Assembly: GCA_017883205.1 (NCBI GenBank)
Contig: JADGNZ010000042.1
Span: 1 to 53,578, forward strand
Direction of reading: 5' to 3'
Length of the DNA: 53,578 nucleotides
Source: Thermoanaerobaculia bacterium
GTDB taxonomy: Bacteria; Acidobacteriota; Thermoanaerobaculia; Gp7-AA8
Under the pieces are notes generated by a model. The model searched no databases. It worked only from the letters and a program-made list of their open reading frames with translations, and was not told the origin of the DNA. Positions 1-7,954 of this stretch are shown here, one piece after another; the stretch's first letter is position 1; each line of letters starts with the position of its first letter. Position numbers and translations under genes: made by a program.

Positions 1-440
1 TGTCCCAGCTCGTCATTGATCCGCTTGAAGTGATCGGCGTCAATGACGATCAGCGATAGCGGCAGCTGGTAGCGCCGCGACCTCTCATACTCCTCGGCCA
101 GGCGCGCACCGAAATAGCGCCGGTTGAACAAGCCGGTCAGAGGATCGTGGATCGACTCCAGATAGAACTGCTGCCGCAGCTCGTCCAGAGCGCGGATCGA
201 CCGGCTCAGCTCGCGCGTTGGCGGAACGCTGACCGTCCAGAGGATCAGTCCGACGAACACCGCTTCCACCAGGTCGCTGGGAAACCAGCCGATGCGGCGA
301 TCGAGCATGGGATAGAAGAAGTCACCCGCGGCGACGACGAGCACGATCGCAACGATGATGTACACCAGCCGAAGGAGCCGAAGCCGCCGCAGAACCGCGG
401 CATCTCCAGACGGGTATCCTTCCGGGGGACGGTTGCTCAC
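1..440 (-). CDS. Membrane-anchored GGDEF (diguanylate cyclase) protein, N-terminal part only
   Basis: The gene runs off the left edge of the window; 146 residues are visible. A GTG start at 438-440 opens a protein with two hydrophobic segments (about residues 24-45 and 57-72). A short linker follows, then the usual beginning of a GGDEF domain: DPLTGLFNRRYF (residues 99-110) and the metal-binding stretch LIVIDADHFKRIND (about 130-143). The GG(D/E)EF signature itself lies outside the window, so cyclase activity cannot be judged. Family knowledge: GGDEF enzymes make cyclic di-GMP from two GTP at the inner membrane. No strong ribosome site is seen; GGA lies about 12 bases upstream of the GTG. The start could be slightly different, but the frame is certain. 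Confidence 0.85.
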   Translation of the reverse strand, partial: MSNRPPEGYPSGDAAVLRRLRLLRLVYIIVAIVLVVAAGDFFYPMLDRRIGWFPSDLVEAVFVGLILWTVSVPPTRELSRSIRALDELRQQFYLESIHDPLTGLFNRRYFGARLAEEYERSRRYQLPLSLIVIDADHFKRINDELG

Positions 441-581
441 GCGACGCAGTCCATGATCACCATGAGAGAAGATTCGACGCGATTCCTTGCAACGCCCCAG
501 CCATCGCCCGTCCGACCACGTAACCGACAGCAAGAAGCGGACATCACTCGAAGGCCTGGCCGGCCGTGGCAGAGTCTCGTC

Positions 582-1001
582 TTATCTGCAAACGACTCTG
601 ACCACGGGCGATCTCCGCTCCAGATGAGTATTACCGGAGTTTACGAAGAGCCTCACGAAGGCATCGTAGTCGTGGCCAGGAGCGCCGAGACGCCAACTCT
701 CGCGAACGACCACGGATGACTGACCAGGCCTCGGGCGCACGACTCGAACACCGCTCTTCGCTCCGTCGCTCCGCTCCCAGTGGTAGTTGAAGACCAAACC
801 GCTCCGGCGCGGCCGGAGATCGATCGTGGCCGTATAGATAATGTCCACGGGACAATCCCTGCCGGCGTACCGGCTCCGATTCGCCGCCACGTGAATGGAT
901 TCGAAAGGATCATCGTCGGCGACTAACGACTGGCTCGACAATAAAAGAGCCAGCCCAGCGACGACCAAACCGCCCCAAACCGATTTCCGCGTGTCAGACA
1001 T
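582..1001 (-). CDS. Small secreted protein of unknown function
   Basis: 139 residues. The start at 999-1001 is chosen because GAGGAGG lies 5-6 bases upstream and the protein then opens with a typical signal peptide: a basic N-terminus, a hydrophobic core at about residues 9-27, and a cleavage region near SLVADDD. The frame is open further upstream, but that extension has no ribosome site. The mature part (~105 residues) looks beta-rich, with alternating hydrophobic residues and two cysteines, one near CPVDIIY and one at the extreme C-terminus (VRVVCR), which could form a disulfide. I do not recognise the family. It lies between the GGDEF gene and the DUF2252 gene on the same strand, with gaps too wide to argue for an operon. 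Confidence 0.7.
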   Translation of the reverse strand: MSDTRKSVWGGLVVAGLALLLSSQSLVADDDPFESIHVAANRSRYAGRDCPVDIIYTATIDLRPRRSGLVFNYHWERSDGAKSGVRVVRPRPGQSSVVVRESWRLGAPGHDYDAFVRLFVNSGNTHLERRSPVVRVVCR

Positions 1002-1184
1002 CGATGCCTCCTCGATTGTTGCGCCGACCCCCAACGACAGTCTTCTTTTTCGAACCGCAGGCAACTTCCCGGGCTCGTTTGCCTGCGCCCGCCTCGCCCG
1101 TTTTTGATGATACGGAATCGTGCCAGCAACGGCACCGTCCGTCAACGTTCGACGGCCGGGCGATGACATCGCCGCCATCGCCTC

Positions 1185-2501
1185 TCACACCGCCGCTGCG
1201 ACGACGCGGCGGGAGCGGATCGCGGCCAGCAGGGCCGCGTGGTCGGCGGTCGCTGTGCCGGCGTAGGCCGAGGCGAAGCGCGACAGCGACTGGTCGAGCG
1301 AGTCGACCTTCCCGCAGTATCCGGCGAGCGCCGCGGCGTCGCCCGTGCGGGCGTGCGCGTGGGCGAAGACTTCGCCGCAGACGCGCGCGTACTCGACGAT
1401 GGAGGAGCCGCTCAGATCCTGCGGCTCAACAGACGACTTGTGATCGGCGAGCTGGCGCACGAGGTAGTGGGTTCCTTCGATGGTGGTCCAGCCGAGGAGC
1501 GGATCGGAGGTCATCTGTGTGCGCAACTGACCGTCGGCGACTCGTTGGCCGTCGTGCGCGGCAGGCGGTTCGTCGAGAAACGGCGCGTAGCATGAGGGCA
1601 TCTCCTGCTTGACCTGGAGAAAGAGCGGATCATCCTCGCCAAATCCGAACATGAGGACGACGTAGTCGCGCGTTCCGACGCTCCCGGTACCGGCGACCTT
1701 CAGAGCCACGTCCGTGGCACGATAGGCGTCGAAGATCAAGCGACGCTCGGGAGTGAGCATTTCGCGATAGGCGGGAAGCGACGCCAGCACATTCTCTGCT
1801 TCCTTTCCCGTAAGGCGTTGCAGCAGCGGCGGGCGGTTGGCGAAGTGGATGACGCCGCCCTCGCGGGTGGTGAGCTTCTGTAAGTTCCGGAGCGGCGTGG
1901 AGCGCTCGGCCTTTTTCAGAAGAGCGTCGATGGGCCTTGCCTCGAGCTCGCGTCCGACGCGGTGTCGCGCCAATTCGAGAAATGGGGTGCGTGCAAAACG
2001 CGACAGAGCGCTGCGATACGACTCCACCAGCACCACGACCGCATCGCGACACCTGCGATCCGCTGTTCCCGATTCCCGGCCGGCCAGGACGAAGCTCGTG
2101 GCCAACCGTTTCATGTCCCACTCCCACGGACCGCGGATGGTCTCGTCGAAGTCGTTGATATCGAACACGATGTTTCCCTGGGCCGACGCAAACGCGCCGA
2201 GGTTTCGGATGTGCGCATCACCACAGAGCTGCACGAGCAACCCCGTGCGCGGCAGCGCCGCCAGATCTCGCGCCATCACCGGGGCGGCGCCGCGGAAGAA
2301 GCCGAACGGCGATACCGCCATCCGCCCGTACTTGATCGGCAGCAACGCGGCGACGCGGCCACGGTCCGCGGCCTGCAAAGTGGCGATCGGGTCAGGCCGG
2401 TCGGACGAAGGCTGCCAGTAATCTTGTTTCGCTCGCGGCAAGTCCGCGCGAAGTGACTTGCCCCGCGCCAGTCGCGCGCTGATGGGAGCATTAGGTTTCA
2501 A
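1185..2501 (-). CDS. DUF2252 family protein
   Basis: 438 residues. It matches DUF2252 by its ordered motifs: YGRMAVSPFGFFRG near residue 58, LCGDAHIRNLGAF near 92, and DINDFDETIRGPWEWD near 115. The GDxHxxN and DFD arrangement resembles the catalytic loop and metal-binding Asp of the protein-kinase/phosphotransferase fold, so a small-molecule kinase role is possible; that is inference, and the biochemical function is not known to me. The start is a TTG at 2499-2501, four bases after the TAG stop of the upstream M20 hydrolase gene. Translation is therefore probably coupled, with GGGAAAG inside the end of the upstream gene as a weak ribosome site. No signal peptide or membrane segment is visible, so it is probably cytoplasmic. 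Confidence 0.88.
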   Translation of the reverse strand: MKPNAPISARLARGKSLRADLPRAKQDYWQPSSDRPDPIATLQAADRGRVAALLPIKYGRMAVSPFGFFRGAAPVMARDLAALPRTGLLVQLCGDAHIRNLGAFASAQGNIVFDINDFDETIRGPWEWDMKRLATSFVLAGRESGTADRRCRDAVVVLVESYRSALSRFARTPFLELARHRVGRELEARPIDALLKKAERSTPLRNLQKLTTREGGVIHFANRPPLLQRLTGKEAENVLASLPAYREMLTPERRLIFDAYRATDVALKVAGTGSVGTRDYVVLMFGFGEDDPLFLQVKQEMPSCYAPFLDEPPAAHDGQRVADGQLRTQMTSDPLLGWTTIEGTHYLVRQLADHKSSVEPQDLSGSSIVEYARVCGEVFAHAHARTGDAAALAGYCGKVDSLDQSLSRFASAYAGTATADHAALLAAIRSRRVVAAAV

Positions 2502-2505
2502 GACA

Positions 2506-4017
2506 CTACTTTCCCAGCTCGTACAAGTACTCCACGAATGACATCACTGCGCCGTCGAAGCCTTGCACTTTGGGGTTTGTCGAGTCGATCACGTAGTACT
2601 CGTCCGGGGCGTGGGCGCCGCTGCCGTGGCCGAGGCCGAAGTGGCCGCTGGGGAGGCTGAGCGGTGGATTGGTGAAGACGTAGCCGGGGTACGAGCCGGC
2701 GTTGCGCGGCCAGAGGACGGGATCGATGCCGGCGCGTTTCAGGACGGCCACCTGCGATTGGATCAGGGGCGCGGCGGCGGCGGTGCTGGTCGGATCGTAG
2801 CCGCCGGTGACGTTCACTTCGATGTCGCCGAAGCCGCGTTTGGCAAGGTGCGCTTTGAGCGCGGCGACGGCATCGTCTTTCTTCATGTCGGGCACGAGGC
2901 GCATGTCGATCTTGGCCACGGCGCGATGCGCGAGAATGGTCTTGCCGCCCGGACCGGTGTAGCCGCCGACGAGGCCTTCGATGTTCACCGTCGGCTGCGA
3001 CTCCAGCCGCTCGTTCGCCTCGACCCACGGCAGATCGCCGATCCAGTGTTGCACGCCGAGGGACTTCTTTGATTGCGCTTCGCTGCGGAGCTTCGACGCG
3101 TTGGTGATCATCGCCTTCTCATCGGCGTTGAGTGGCCGCGGCTGCGGATAGTTGTCGATCGTAATCGTGTTGCCGTCCGCCGACACGAGCGTGTCGAGCG
3201 CCTTGATCAGATGCCAGGCCGGGCTGTCGACCATTGCTTTCAGCGATGAGTGAATGTCCTTGGCCGGACCACGTCCCCACTTCTCGCCGCTCGACACCAG
3301 TTCCAACTCGACGACACCTTTCGCGCCGAGGCTGACGGTGACGATGCCGTCGAGGTCTTGCGAGGCGGCGGGCATGAACACACCTGTCGTCTTGCGGAAC
3401 GCGACCTCCACCTCGGGACGATGGACGAGCTGGCCGATGTGCGGCGAGCCGATCTCTTCCTCCCCCTCCGCGATCAGGACGAGGTTCACCGGCATCTTCC
3501 GGCCCGAGCCGCGAATCGCGTGCAGCGCTGCGAGGAAGGCCGCTTCCGGACCCTTCTGATTCACCGCACCGCGGCCGACGACCGACTTGCCGACGTTCGG
3601 TTTGTCGACGAGCCGCGCTTCGAGCGGCGGCGAGGTCCATTCCGCGGGATCGAACTGCTTCACGTCGTACATGAAGTAGAGGCCGACCGTCTTCGGCGCG
3701 CCGGCGTCGAGCGTGGCAAAGACTCCGGGCTTGCCGTCGGTGCTGATGACCGTTGCCTTCTGGAACCCTGCATCGAGCGCCAGTTTGGCCATGTACTCCG
3801 CGCCGGCGGGATAGTTGCGATCCTCGGCGGCGATCGATGGAAGCGCGATCCAATCCTGCAGCCGTTTGACCGCTTCGTCGTGACGCTTCGCGATCTCGCG
3901 CTTGACGTCGGCGAAGTCGTCCGCGGCGAAGGTCTGCGTTGCCAGGGTGAGAGTGGCGCTCGCCGCGATGACGGCTGCGATCAGCGTGCGATGGAAGAAC
4001 GAGGATTGGATTCTCAT
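2506..4017 (-). CDS. Secreted M20-family metallohydrolase with altered metal ligands
   Basis: 503 residues. The start at 4015-4017 is preceded by GGAGGTG and gives a clean signal peptide (residues 1-31, ending QTFAA). M20 enzymes are di-zinc peptidases/deacylases. Recognisable blocks are the SPPLEARL region, GRGA at 149-151, EGEEEIGSPHI at 184-194 (the general base Glu is present), a dimerisation domain, MRLVPD, and a C-terminal GHGSGAHAPDEYY block with the late zinc-ligand His. Two usual ligands are different: the His of the HxD motif reads Met116-Tyr-Asp118, and the bridging Asp of GRGAxD reads Asn153. Activity or metal use may therefore differ from classical M20 enzymes. It is the first gene of a pair with the DUF2252 gene. 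The divergent ligase gene starts 233 bases away with a hairpin repeat between them. Confidence 0.88.
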   Translation of the reverse strand: MRIQSSFFHRTLIAAVIAASATLTLATQTFAADDFADVKREIAKRHDEAVKRLQDWIALPSIAAEDRNYPAGAEYMAKLALDAGFQKATVISTDGKPGVFATLDAGAPKTVGLYFMYDVKQFDPAEWTSPPLEARLVDKPNVGKSVVGRGAVNQKGPEAAFLAALHAIRGSGRKMPVNLVLIAEGEEEIGSPHIGQLVHRPEVEVAFRKTTGVFMPAASQDLDGIVTVSLGAKGVVELELVSSGEKWGRGPAKDIHSSLKAMVDSPAWHLIKALDTLVSADGNTITIDNYPQPRPLNADEKAMITNASKLRSEAQSKKSLGVQHWIGDLPWVEANERLESQPTVNIEGLVGGYTGPGGKTILAHRAVAKIDMRLVPDMKKDDAVAALKAHLAKRGFGDIEVNVTGGYDPTSTAAAAPLIQSQVAVLKRAGIDPVLWPRNAGSYPGYVFTNPPLSLPSGHFGLGHGSGAHAPDEYYVIDSTNPKVQGFDGAVMSFVEYLYELGK

Positions 4018-4065
4018 GCTGCACCTCCGCAAAATTCTGGTAATGGTCAATTTGGAAAACCGATC

Positions 4066-4121
4066 ACCACAGAGGCACAGAGGTCACAGAGACCTCTCCG
4101 TGTTCTCTGTGTCTCTGTGGT
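4066..4121. repeat. ACAGAG-type hairpin repeat (family B)
   Basis: An imperfect inverted repeat between divergent genes. The left arm holds repeated ACAGAG/GCACAGAG units beginning ACCACAGAG, and the right arm holds the complement ending CTCTGTGGT. The same family recurs at 48012-48075. It would form a long stem in RNA or single-stranded DNA. It lies in the shared upstream region of the M20 and ligase genes, so it is not a simple terminator here. Confidence 0.85.
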
Positions 4122-4250
4122 TGCCGTGGCTTCGGCGACCACGATAAGCCACCCACGACCAAGATCGCGCATTATCGCTGAATCGTGCAAACCCCTGTAC
4201 GATCTCCGCACAACACAAAACGAATCGCAATCGCGTACGGAGGCACCACC

Positions 4251-5789
4251 ATGATCTTCCGCGCTCCCGAATCTCCGGTTGCCATCCCTGACGTCGCGCT
4301 CACGCCGTTTCTGCTGGAGCGCGCCGCGTCGTGGGGCGACAAAACGGCCATGATCGACAGCACGAACGGCCGCGTGCTCACGTACGCCGGTTGGGCCGAT
4401 GCGGTGCGCCGCGCCGCTACGTCGCTGGCGCGCCGCGGCCTGCGCAAAGGCGGCGTCTTTGCGATCTACAGCGCGAACTGTCCCGACTATGCCATCGCCT
4501 TCCACGCCGTCTCGCTCCTCGGCGGCATCGTCACGACGATCAATCCGATGTACACCGTCGAGGAGCTGACCCGCCAGTTGCAGGATGCCGGCGCGAGCTA
4601 TCTTGTCGCCGGACCGTCGTGTCTCGACAAGGCGCTCGAATCTGCGAAGAGCCTCACGCTTCGCGAAGTCTTCGTCTTCGGCGAGGCAGCAGGCGCGACG
4701 CCGTTCGATTCACTTCTCGACAGCGATGACGACGTGCCGTCCGTCTCGATCGATCCGCAGAACGACATCGTCGTCATGCCCTACTCCAGCGGCACAACCG
4801 GATTGCCGAAGGGCGTGATGCTCACCCATCGCAATCTCGTCGCGAACATCCTGCAATGCGAGGCGGTCTTCAGCCTTTCCGGCGATGCCGTGGCCCTCGG
4901 CGTCCTCCCCTTCTTTCACATCTACGGCATGGTCGTGATCATGAACCTCAGCTTCCACGTCGGAGCAACCGTCGTGACGATGCCGCGCTTCGATCTCGAG
5001 CAGTGTCTGCAGGCGCTCGAGAAATACCGCATCACCTATGCCTACCTCGTGCCGCCGATTTTTCTCGCGTTCGCGCGAAGCCCGCTCGTCGACAACTACG
5101 ACCTCAGCGCGTTGACTACGCTCTTCTCCGGCGCTGCACCACTCAGCCCCGAGGTCGCCGCGGCAGCGACCAAACGCCTGCACTGCTCGCTCACGCAGGG
5201 CTACGGGATGACCGAGACGTCGCCGTGTACGCATGCGACACGCGCGGGCCAGACCGAGGGTGTTGGCGAACCGATGCCGAACACCGAATCGAAAATCGTC
5301 AACCTGGAAACCGGCGCGGAGCTGGGCCCGAACGAAGAAGGCGAGATCTGCGTTCGCGGCCTGCAGGTGATGAAGGGCTACCTCAACCGCCCCGACGCCA
5401 CCGCCGCGATGATCGACGCTGCTGGGTGGCTGCACACCGGCGACGTCGGGTACGCCGATGACCGCGGCCGCTTCTTCATCGTCGACCGCGTGAAAGAGCT
5501 GATCAAGTACAAAGGAATGCAGATCGCCCCCGCCGAGCTCGAAGCGCTGCTCCTGACTCACCCCGCCATCGCCGACGCCGCCGTGATCCCGATCGCCGAC
5601 GAAGAGGCGGGCCAGGTGCCGAAGGCGTTCGTGGTTCTTCGCTCCGGCGTTACGACGGAAGAGATCCAGTCATTCGTGGCCCTGCGCGTCGCGCCGTACA
5701 AGAAGCTGCGGCATGTGGAGATCACGGACGTAATTCCGCGGTCGCCATCGGGGAAGATACTGAGGCGCGTGTTAGCGGCGCGGGGATGA
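4251..5789 (+). CDS. AMP-forming acyl-CoA synthetase, 4-coumarate-CoA ligase-like
   Basis: 512 residues. The start is fixed by GGAGG eight bases upstream of the ATG; an upstream in-frame ATG lacks a ribosome site. It is a member of the ANL superfamily, which activates a carboxylic acid with ATP to an acyl-adenylate and then forms the CoA thioester. Visible motifs are the ATP-binding loop SSGTTGLPKG (179-188), GYGMTET (317-323), the hinge region GWLHTGDVGY...VDRVKELIKYKG, and the C-terminal catalytic lysine in PSGKILRR (Lys502). The order and spacing are closest to 4-coumarate-CoA ligase/medium-chain acyl-CoA ligases, but the substrate cannot be read from sequence. There is no signal peptide, so it is cytoplasmic. 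It stands alone; the next gene is a toxin relic 39 bases downstream. Confidence 0.92.
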   Translation: MIFRAPESPVAIPDVALTPFLLERAASWGDKTAMIDSTNGRVLTYAGWADAVRRAATSLARRGLRKGGVFAIYSANCPDYAIAFHAVSLLGGIVTTINPMYTVEELTRQLQDAGASYLVAGPSCLDKALESAKSLTLREVFVFGEAAGATPFDSLLDSDDDVPSVSIDPQNDIVVMPYSSGTTGLPKGVMLTHRNLVANILQCEAVFSLSGDAVALGVLPFFHIYGMVVIMNLSFHVGATVVTMPRFDLEQCLQALEKYRITYAYLVPPIFLAFARSPLVDNYDLSALTTLFSGAAPLSPEVAAAATKRLHCSLTQGYGMTETSPCTHATRAGQTEGVGEPMPNTESKIVNLETGAELGPNEEGEICVRGLQVMKGYLNRPDATAAMIDAAGWLHTGDVGYADDRGRFFIVDRVKELIKYKGMQIAPAELEALLLTHPAIADAAVIPIADEEAGQVPKAFVVLRSGVTTEEIQSFVALRVAPYKKLRHVEITDVIPRSPSGKILRRVLAARG

Positions 5790-5828
5790 GTTGCGATCTC
5801 GTGCCGAAAACCGACGTGAGGTCGATGC

Positions 5829-6354
5829 ATGAGCGTTGACAAGAAGATAATCATGATCGCCGGGCCCAACGGCGCGGGGAAGACAACCTTCGCACGGGAG
5901 TTCCTGCCAGTCGACGCCGGACTGCCAACCTTCATCAACGCCGACCTCATCGCGGCCGAGCTCTCGCCGTCCAACCCGGCCGCCGCCGCGATACGCGCAG
6001 GCCGCATGATGCTGACTGAGATCGATCAACAGGCCGCAGCCGGAGAGGAGCTTCGCGTTCGAAACGACGTTATCAGGGCACACCTACCTCCGTCGCATCG
6101 AACGCTGGCGCGAGGCTGGCTATACAGTTGAGCTGATCTTCCTCTCGCTCAATTCTTCCGAGGACGCAATCGCTCGTGTAGCGATGAGGGTGCGACAGGG
6201 AGGGCACAGCGTTCCAACGGACGTCATCCGGCGACGGTTCCACAGCGGTATGCGAAACTTCCTCGAGGTCTACAGAGATCGAGTGGACTACTGGCAGTGG
6301 TTCGACAATAGTGATACGGAACCTCAGCTCTTGGAGGAAGGTCCAAATCGATGA
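5829..6354 (+). pseudogene. Zeta-toxin-like kinase broken by a frameshift
   Basis: The first frame gives a P-loop kinase N-terminus with Walker A GPNGAGKTT at residues 12-20, then FINADLIAAELSP. The homology breaks at about 6048-6052 and resumes in the +1 frame with FAFETTLSG, HTYLRRIERWREAGY, RVRQGGHSVP and IRRRF, running to the TGA at 6352-6354. These blocks in this order are typical of zeta-toxin/AAA_33-like proteins of about 180-190 residues. In the first frame translation stops at 6131. A single-base change at 6048-6052 (mutation or assembly error) explains the break. The stop of the second frame overlaps the ATG of the next small gene as ATGA, so the two were built as a coupled pair. 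If the frameshift is real, the toxin is dead. Confidence 0.75.
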
Positions 6355-6572
6355 ACGCCAGCCTTGAATCGAAGCTCCCGAACGCAGACATGCAGGCCGC
6401 ACCGCGTGCCCTTCTTCGCGCAGCGCGCCGGGCGCGCGAAATCGCCCGGCAGACCGGAACCGCGCTCGTAGTGGTTCGGAATGGTGTGCTCATGGAGCTC
6501 GATCCCGACAGCGTCGATCTCGACGAGACGGACAACCAATCCGGTATCGATACGATTTACGACCGGGAGTGA
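6351..6572 (+). CDS. Small protein coupled to the zeta-like gene, possible antitoxin
   Basis: 73 residues. The ATG overlaps the stop of the zeta-like reading frame (ATGA), which is the only reason to expect a functional link. The middle is a basic helix rich in Ala and Arg (ALLRAARRAREIARQ), followed by a short beta-like stretch (TALVVVRNGVLMELDP) and an acidic tail. That pattern fits a small cytoplasmic binding partner. I do not recognise the family by name, and toxin-antitoxin function is inferred from position alone. The acidic tail could contact a basic partner. Confidence 0.6.
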   Translation: MNASLESKLPNADMQAAPRALLRAARRAREIARQTGTALVVVRNGVLMELDPDSVDLDETDNQSGIDTIYDRE

Positions 6573-6759
6573 TCGGAGAAACCGGCGCGGCTCGTATCCG
6601 GTTCCCGAAACCCCTTCGTACTCCGTTTCGGCGTCACCAGGGAAGTGATCCAGCGGATGTACGCTCCTCAACTGCTGTCCGAACACGCTGCCTGACTGCA
6701 GCATCTCGTCTTCGCCGTCAAATTCTTCACGCGCGTCGGCCACGGTGAACGGTCGCCAG

Positions 6760-6951
6760 TCATCGCGATGGAGGATGCGATGGTTCGATCGTGCGCCCCG
6801 TTCTTGCTCGCGTGGCGCCCGCACGGATCGCGGGTTCCCTCTCCCTCATCGCATCGAGCATCCGCAACTTCTCCGCGACCGGCAACGCTGCCAGCTCGCA
6901 CCGCAGTGCGCGTTTCCTTTCGAGGGCTTCCTGTTCAGGCGCTCGGGGCAT
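6760..6951 (-). CDS. Small helical protein, uncertain
   Basis: 63 residues. The central part (ALERKRALRCELAALP then VAEKLRMLDAMRERE) is strongly helical and resembles the short proteins that often precede nucleotidyltransferase-type toxins (AbiEii-like). No such toxin follows on this strand: the next 180 bases toward 6573 contain no convincing frame. It could be an orphan remnant of a toxin-antitoxin pair or a chance frame. No good ribosome site is visible. Confidence 0.35.
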   Translation of the reverse strand: MPRAPEQEALERKRALRCELAALPVAEKLRMLDAMREREPAIRAGATRARTGRTIEPSHPPSR

Positions 6952-7035
6952 GTCGGATGGAAATAGGGTAGCGCGTTTTGACGAATCACGGTTGTCCGTG
7001 AGACTCGCAAGTCAATTTCATTTCGCGTTATCTAT

Positions 7036-7047
7036 GTACCGTGGTAC
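7036..7047. promoter_or_regulatory. Small inverted repeat just upstream of the RHH-like gene
   Basis: GTACC-GT-GGTAC lies 9-20 bases before the ATG at 7057, next to a TATCTA that could serve as a -10 element. Such a position fits an autorepressor operator of a small DNA-binding protein. No ribosome site is seen, so the transcript may have a very short leader. This is inference from position and symmetry only. Confidence 0.4.
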
Positions 7048-7056
7048 CATTATCCC

Positions 7057-7338
7057 ATGACAACAACAACCACCGTGGAACGCGTTCAGACCGGGATACG
7101 TATCGAGAAGCGGATTCTCAAGGTGCTCAAAGCGATGGCCGAGGTGCATGACATGTCGCTGGGGGACCTGATCGAGGGGATCGTGCTGCATGCCTTCGAG
7201 GGGAAGGCGCCGTTCGGGAGCGAGTCGCTGAAGAAGATCGGGGAGCTTCGCAAGATCTACGGGCTGACTTTGAGCGCCGCTGATTCGCACAAGCTGATCG
7301 AGGAGACCTCCCCGCGGAAACGTGTTCGCAGGTCGTGA
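7057..7338 (+). CDS. Small ribbon-helix-helix-like protein
   Basis: 93 residues. The N-terminal half (VQTGIRIEKRILKVLKAMAE then HDMSLGDLIEGIVL) has the beta-strand, helix, turn, helix pattern of ribbon-helix-helix DNA-binding proteins. The C-terminal half is helical and ends in a basic tail (SPRKRVRRS). RHH proteins commonly act as antitoxins or local repressors. No toxin gene follows; the next thing downstream is a hairpin repeat and then an unrelated conserved gene. The small inverted repeat at 7036-7047 could be its own operator. Function is not established. Confidence 0.65.
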   Translation: MTTTTTVERVQTGIRIEKRILKVLKAMAEVHDMSLGDLIEGIVLHAFEGKAPFGSESLKKIGELRKIYGLTLSAADSHKLIEETSPRKRVRRS

Positions 7339-7348
7339 TCGAAAGCCG

Positions 7349-7413
7349 TTTCACGCGGAGCCGCGGAGGGCGCGGAGAAAACCACTCCGCGTTCTCCGCG
7401 TCTCCGCGTGAAA
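7349..7413. repeat. GCGGAG-type hairpin repeat (family A)
   Basis: The left arm begins TTTCACGCGGAG and carries repeated GCGGAG units; the right arm ends CTCCGCGTGAAA. The same family is at 46794-46864 and as a half copy near 38842-38862. It fills the gap between the RHH-like gene and the 7430 gene and could act as a bidirectional transcription terminator. Confidence 0.85.
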
Positions 7414-7429
7414 CAAGAGAGTGAGACCT

Positions 7430-7846
7430 ATGAACGACCGTGACTTCGTCGATGCATTCGAGGCATGCACGCTACCCAACGGCAGCTTTCATCACCGCGA
7501 TCACGTTCGCCTGGCCTGGATCTATCTGCGCGATCTGCCGCTGCTTGAAGCGCTCGACCGCTTCACGACATCGCTCCAGCGCTTTGCCGCCGCCAACGGA
7601 CGTCCCGAGCTCTATCACGCCACGATCACCTGGGCCTACCTGCTGCTGATCCACGAGCGGATGGAGCGGATGCCGGCGGACGATTTCGAATCGTTCGCGC
7701 GCAGCAACGCCGACCTGCTGACCTGGAAGCCGTCGGTGCTGGACGTTTACTACGACCGCGCCACGCTCGACTCGGAGCTGGCCCGGCGGACGTTCCTGAT
7801 GCCCAGCAAAGCTGATCCGCAGATGTCGCAGATCAACACAGATTGA
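7430..7846 (+). CDS. Conserved hypothetical protein
   Basis: 138 residues from the ATG at 7430 (a second ATG nine bases upstream is possible). The protein is helical and opens with a recognisable conserved block: FVDAFEACTLPNGSFHHRDH and HVRLAWIYL. The clustered histidines in FHHRDH could bind a metal or a ligand, but no catalytic family is evident. A second conserved region is LYHATITWAYLLLIHER. No signal peptide is present. Its last ~10 residues (ADPQMSQINTD) and its stop codon are supplied by an intergenic hairpin repeat that starts at 7817, so the ancestral C-terminus was probably different. Confidence 0.75.
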   Translation: MNDRDFVDAFEACTLPNGSFHHRDHVRLAWIYLRDLPLLEALDRFTTSLQRFAAANGRPELYHATITWAYLLLIHERMERMPADDFESFARSNADLLTWKPSVLDVYYDRATLDSELARRTFLMPSKADPQMSQINTD

Positions 7847-7874
7847 ATCTGCGTTTCATCTGCGTAATCTGCGG
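7817..7874. repeat. CGCAGAT-type hairpin repeat (family G), overlapping a gene end
   Basis: The arms are CCGCAGATGTCGCAGATC on the left and ATCTGCGTAATCTGCGG on the right, forming a long imperfect stem. The repeat starts inside the reading frame of the 7430 gene and provides its stop codon. It also lies just upstream of the BlaI promoter and could terminate transcription before it. Confidence 0.8.
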
Positions 7875-7888
7875 ACAAAACCCTCACT

Positions 7889-7929
7889 ACGAAACTCTTC
7901 GTTGACATCCACGAAAAACTTCGTATGAT
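7889..7929 (+). promoter_or_regulatory. BlaI-type promoter with two operators
   Basis: A sigma-70-like promoter is plain: TTGACA at 7902-7907, a 16-base spacer, and TATGAT at 7924-7929. Two copies of the dyad ACGAA-N4-TTCGT flank and overlap it, one at 7889-7902 touching the -35 and one at 7911-7924 filling the spacer and touching the -10. Their centres are 22 bases apart, so the two sites lie on about the same face of the helix. BlaI/MecI repressors bind such dyads as dimers; the downstream gene encodes one. Autorepression is therefore expected. Confidence 0.8.
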
Positions 7930-7954
7930 TGCTTGCGTACAAGAGGAAACCACC

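Noticed and set aside
4047-4505. Minus-strand frame of 152 residues across the ligase start
   Set aside because: It includes the family B hairpin and runs antisense to the ligase N-terminus, so it is a shadow.
6324-6824. A 166-residue minus-strand gene
   Set aside because: It is antisense to the small coupled gene at 6351-6572 and to the end of the zeta-like gene; no recognisable motif and no ribosome site.
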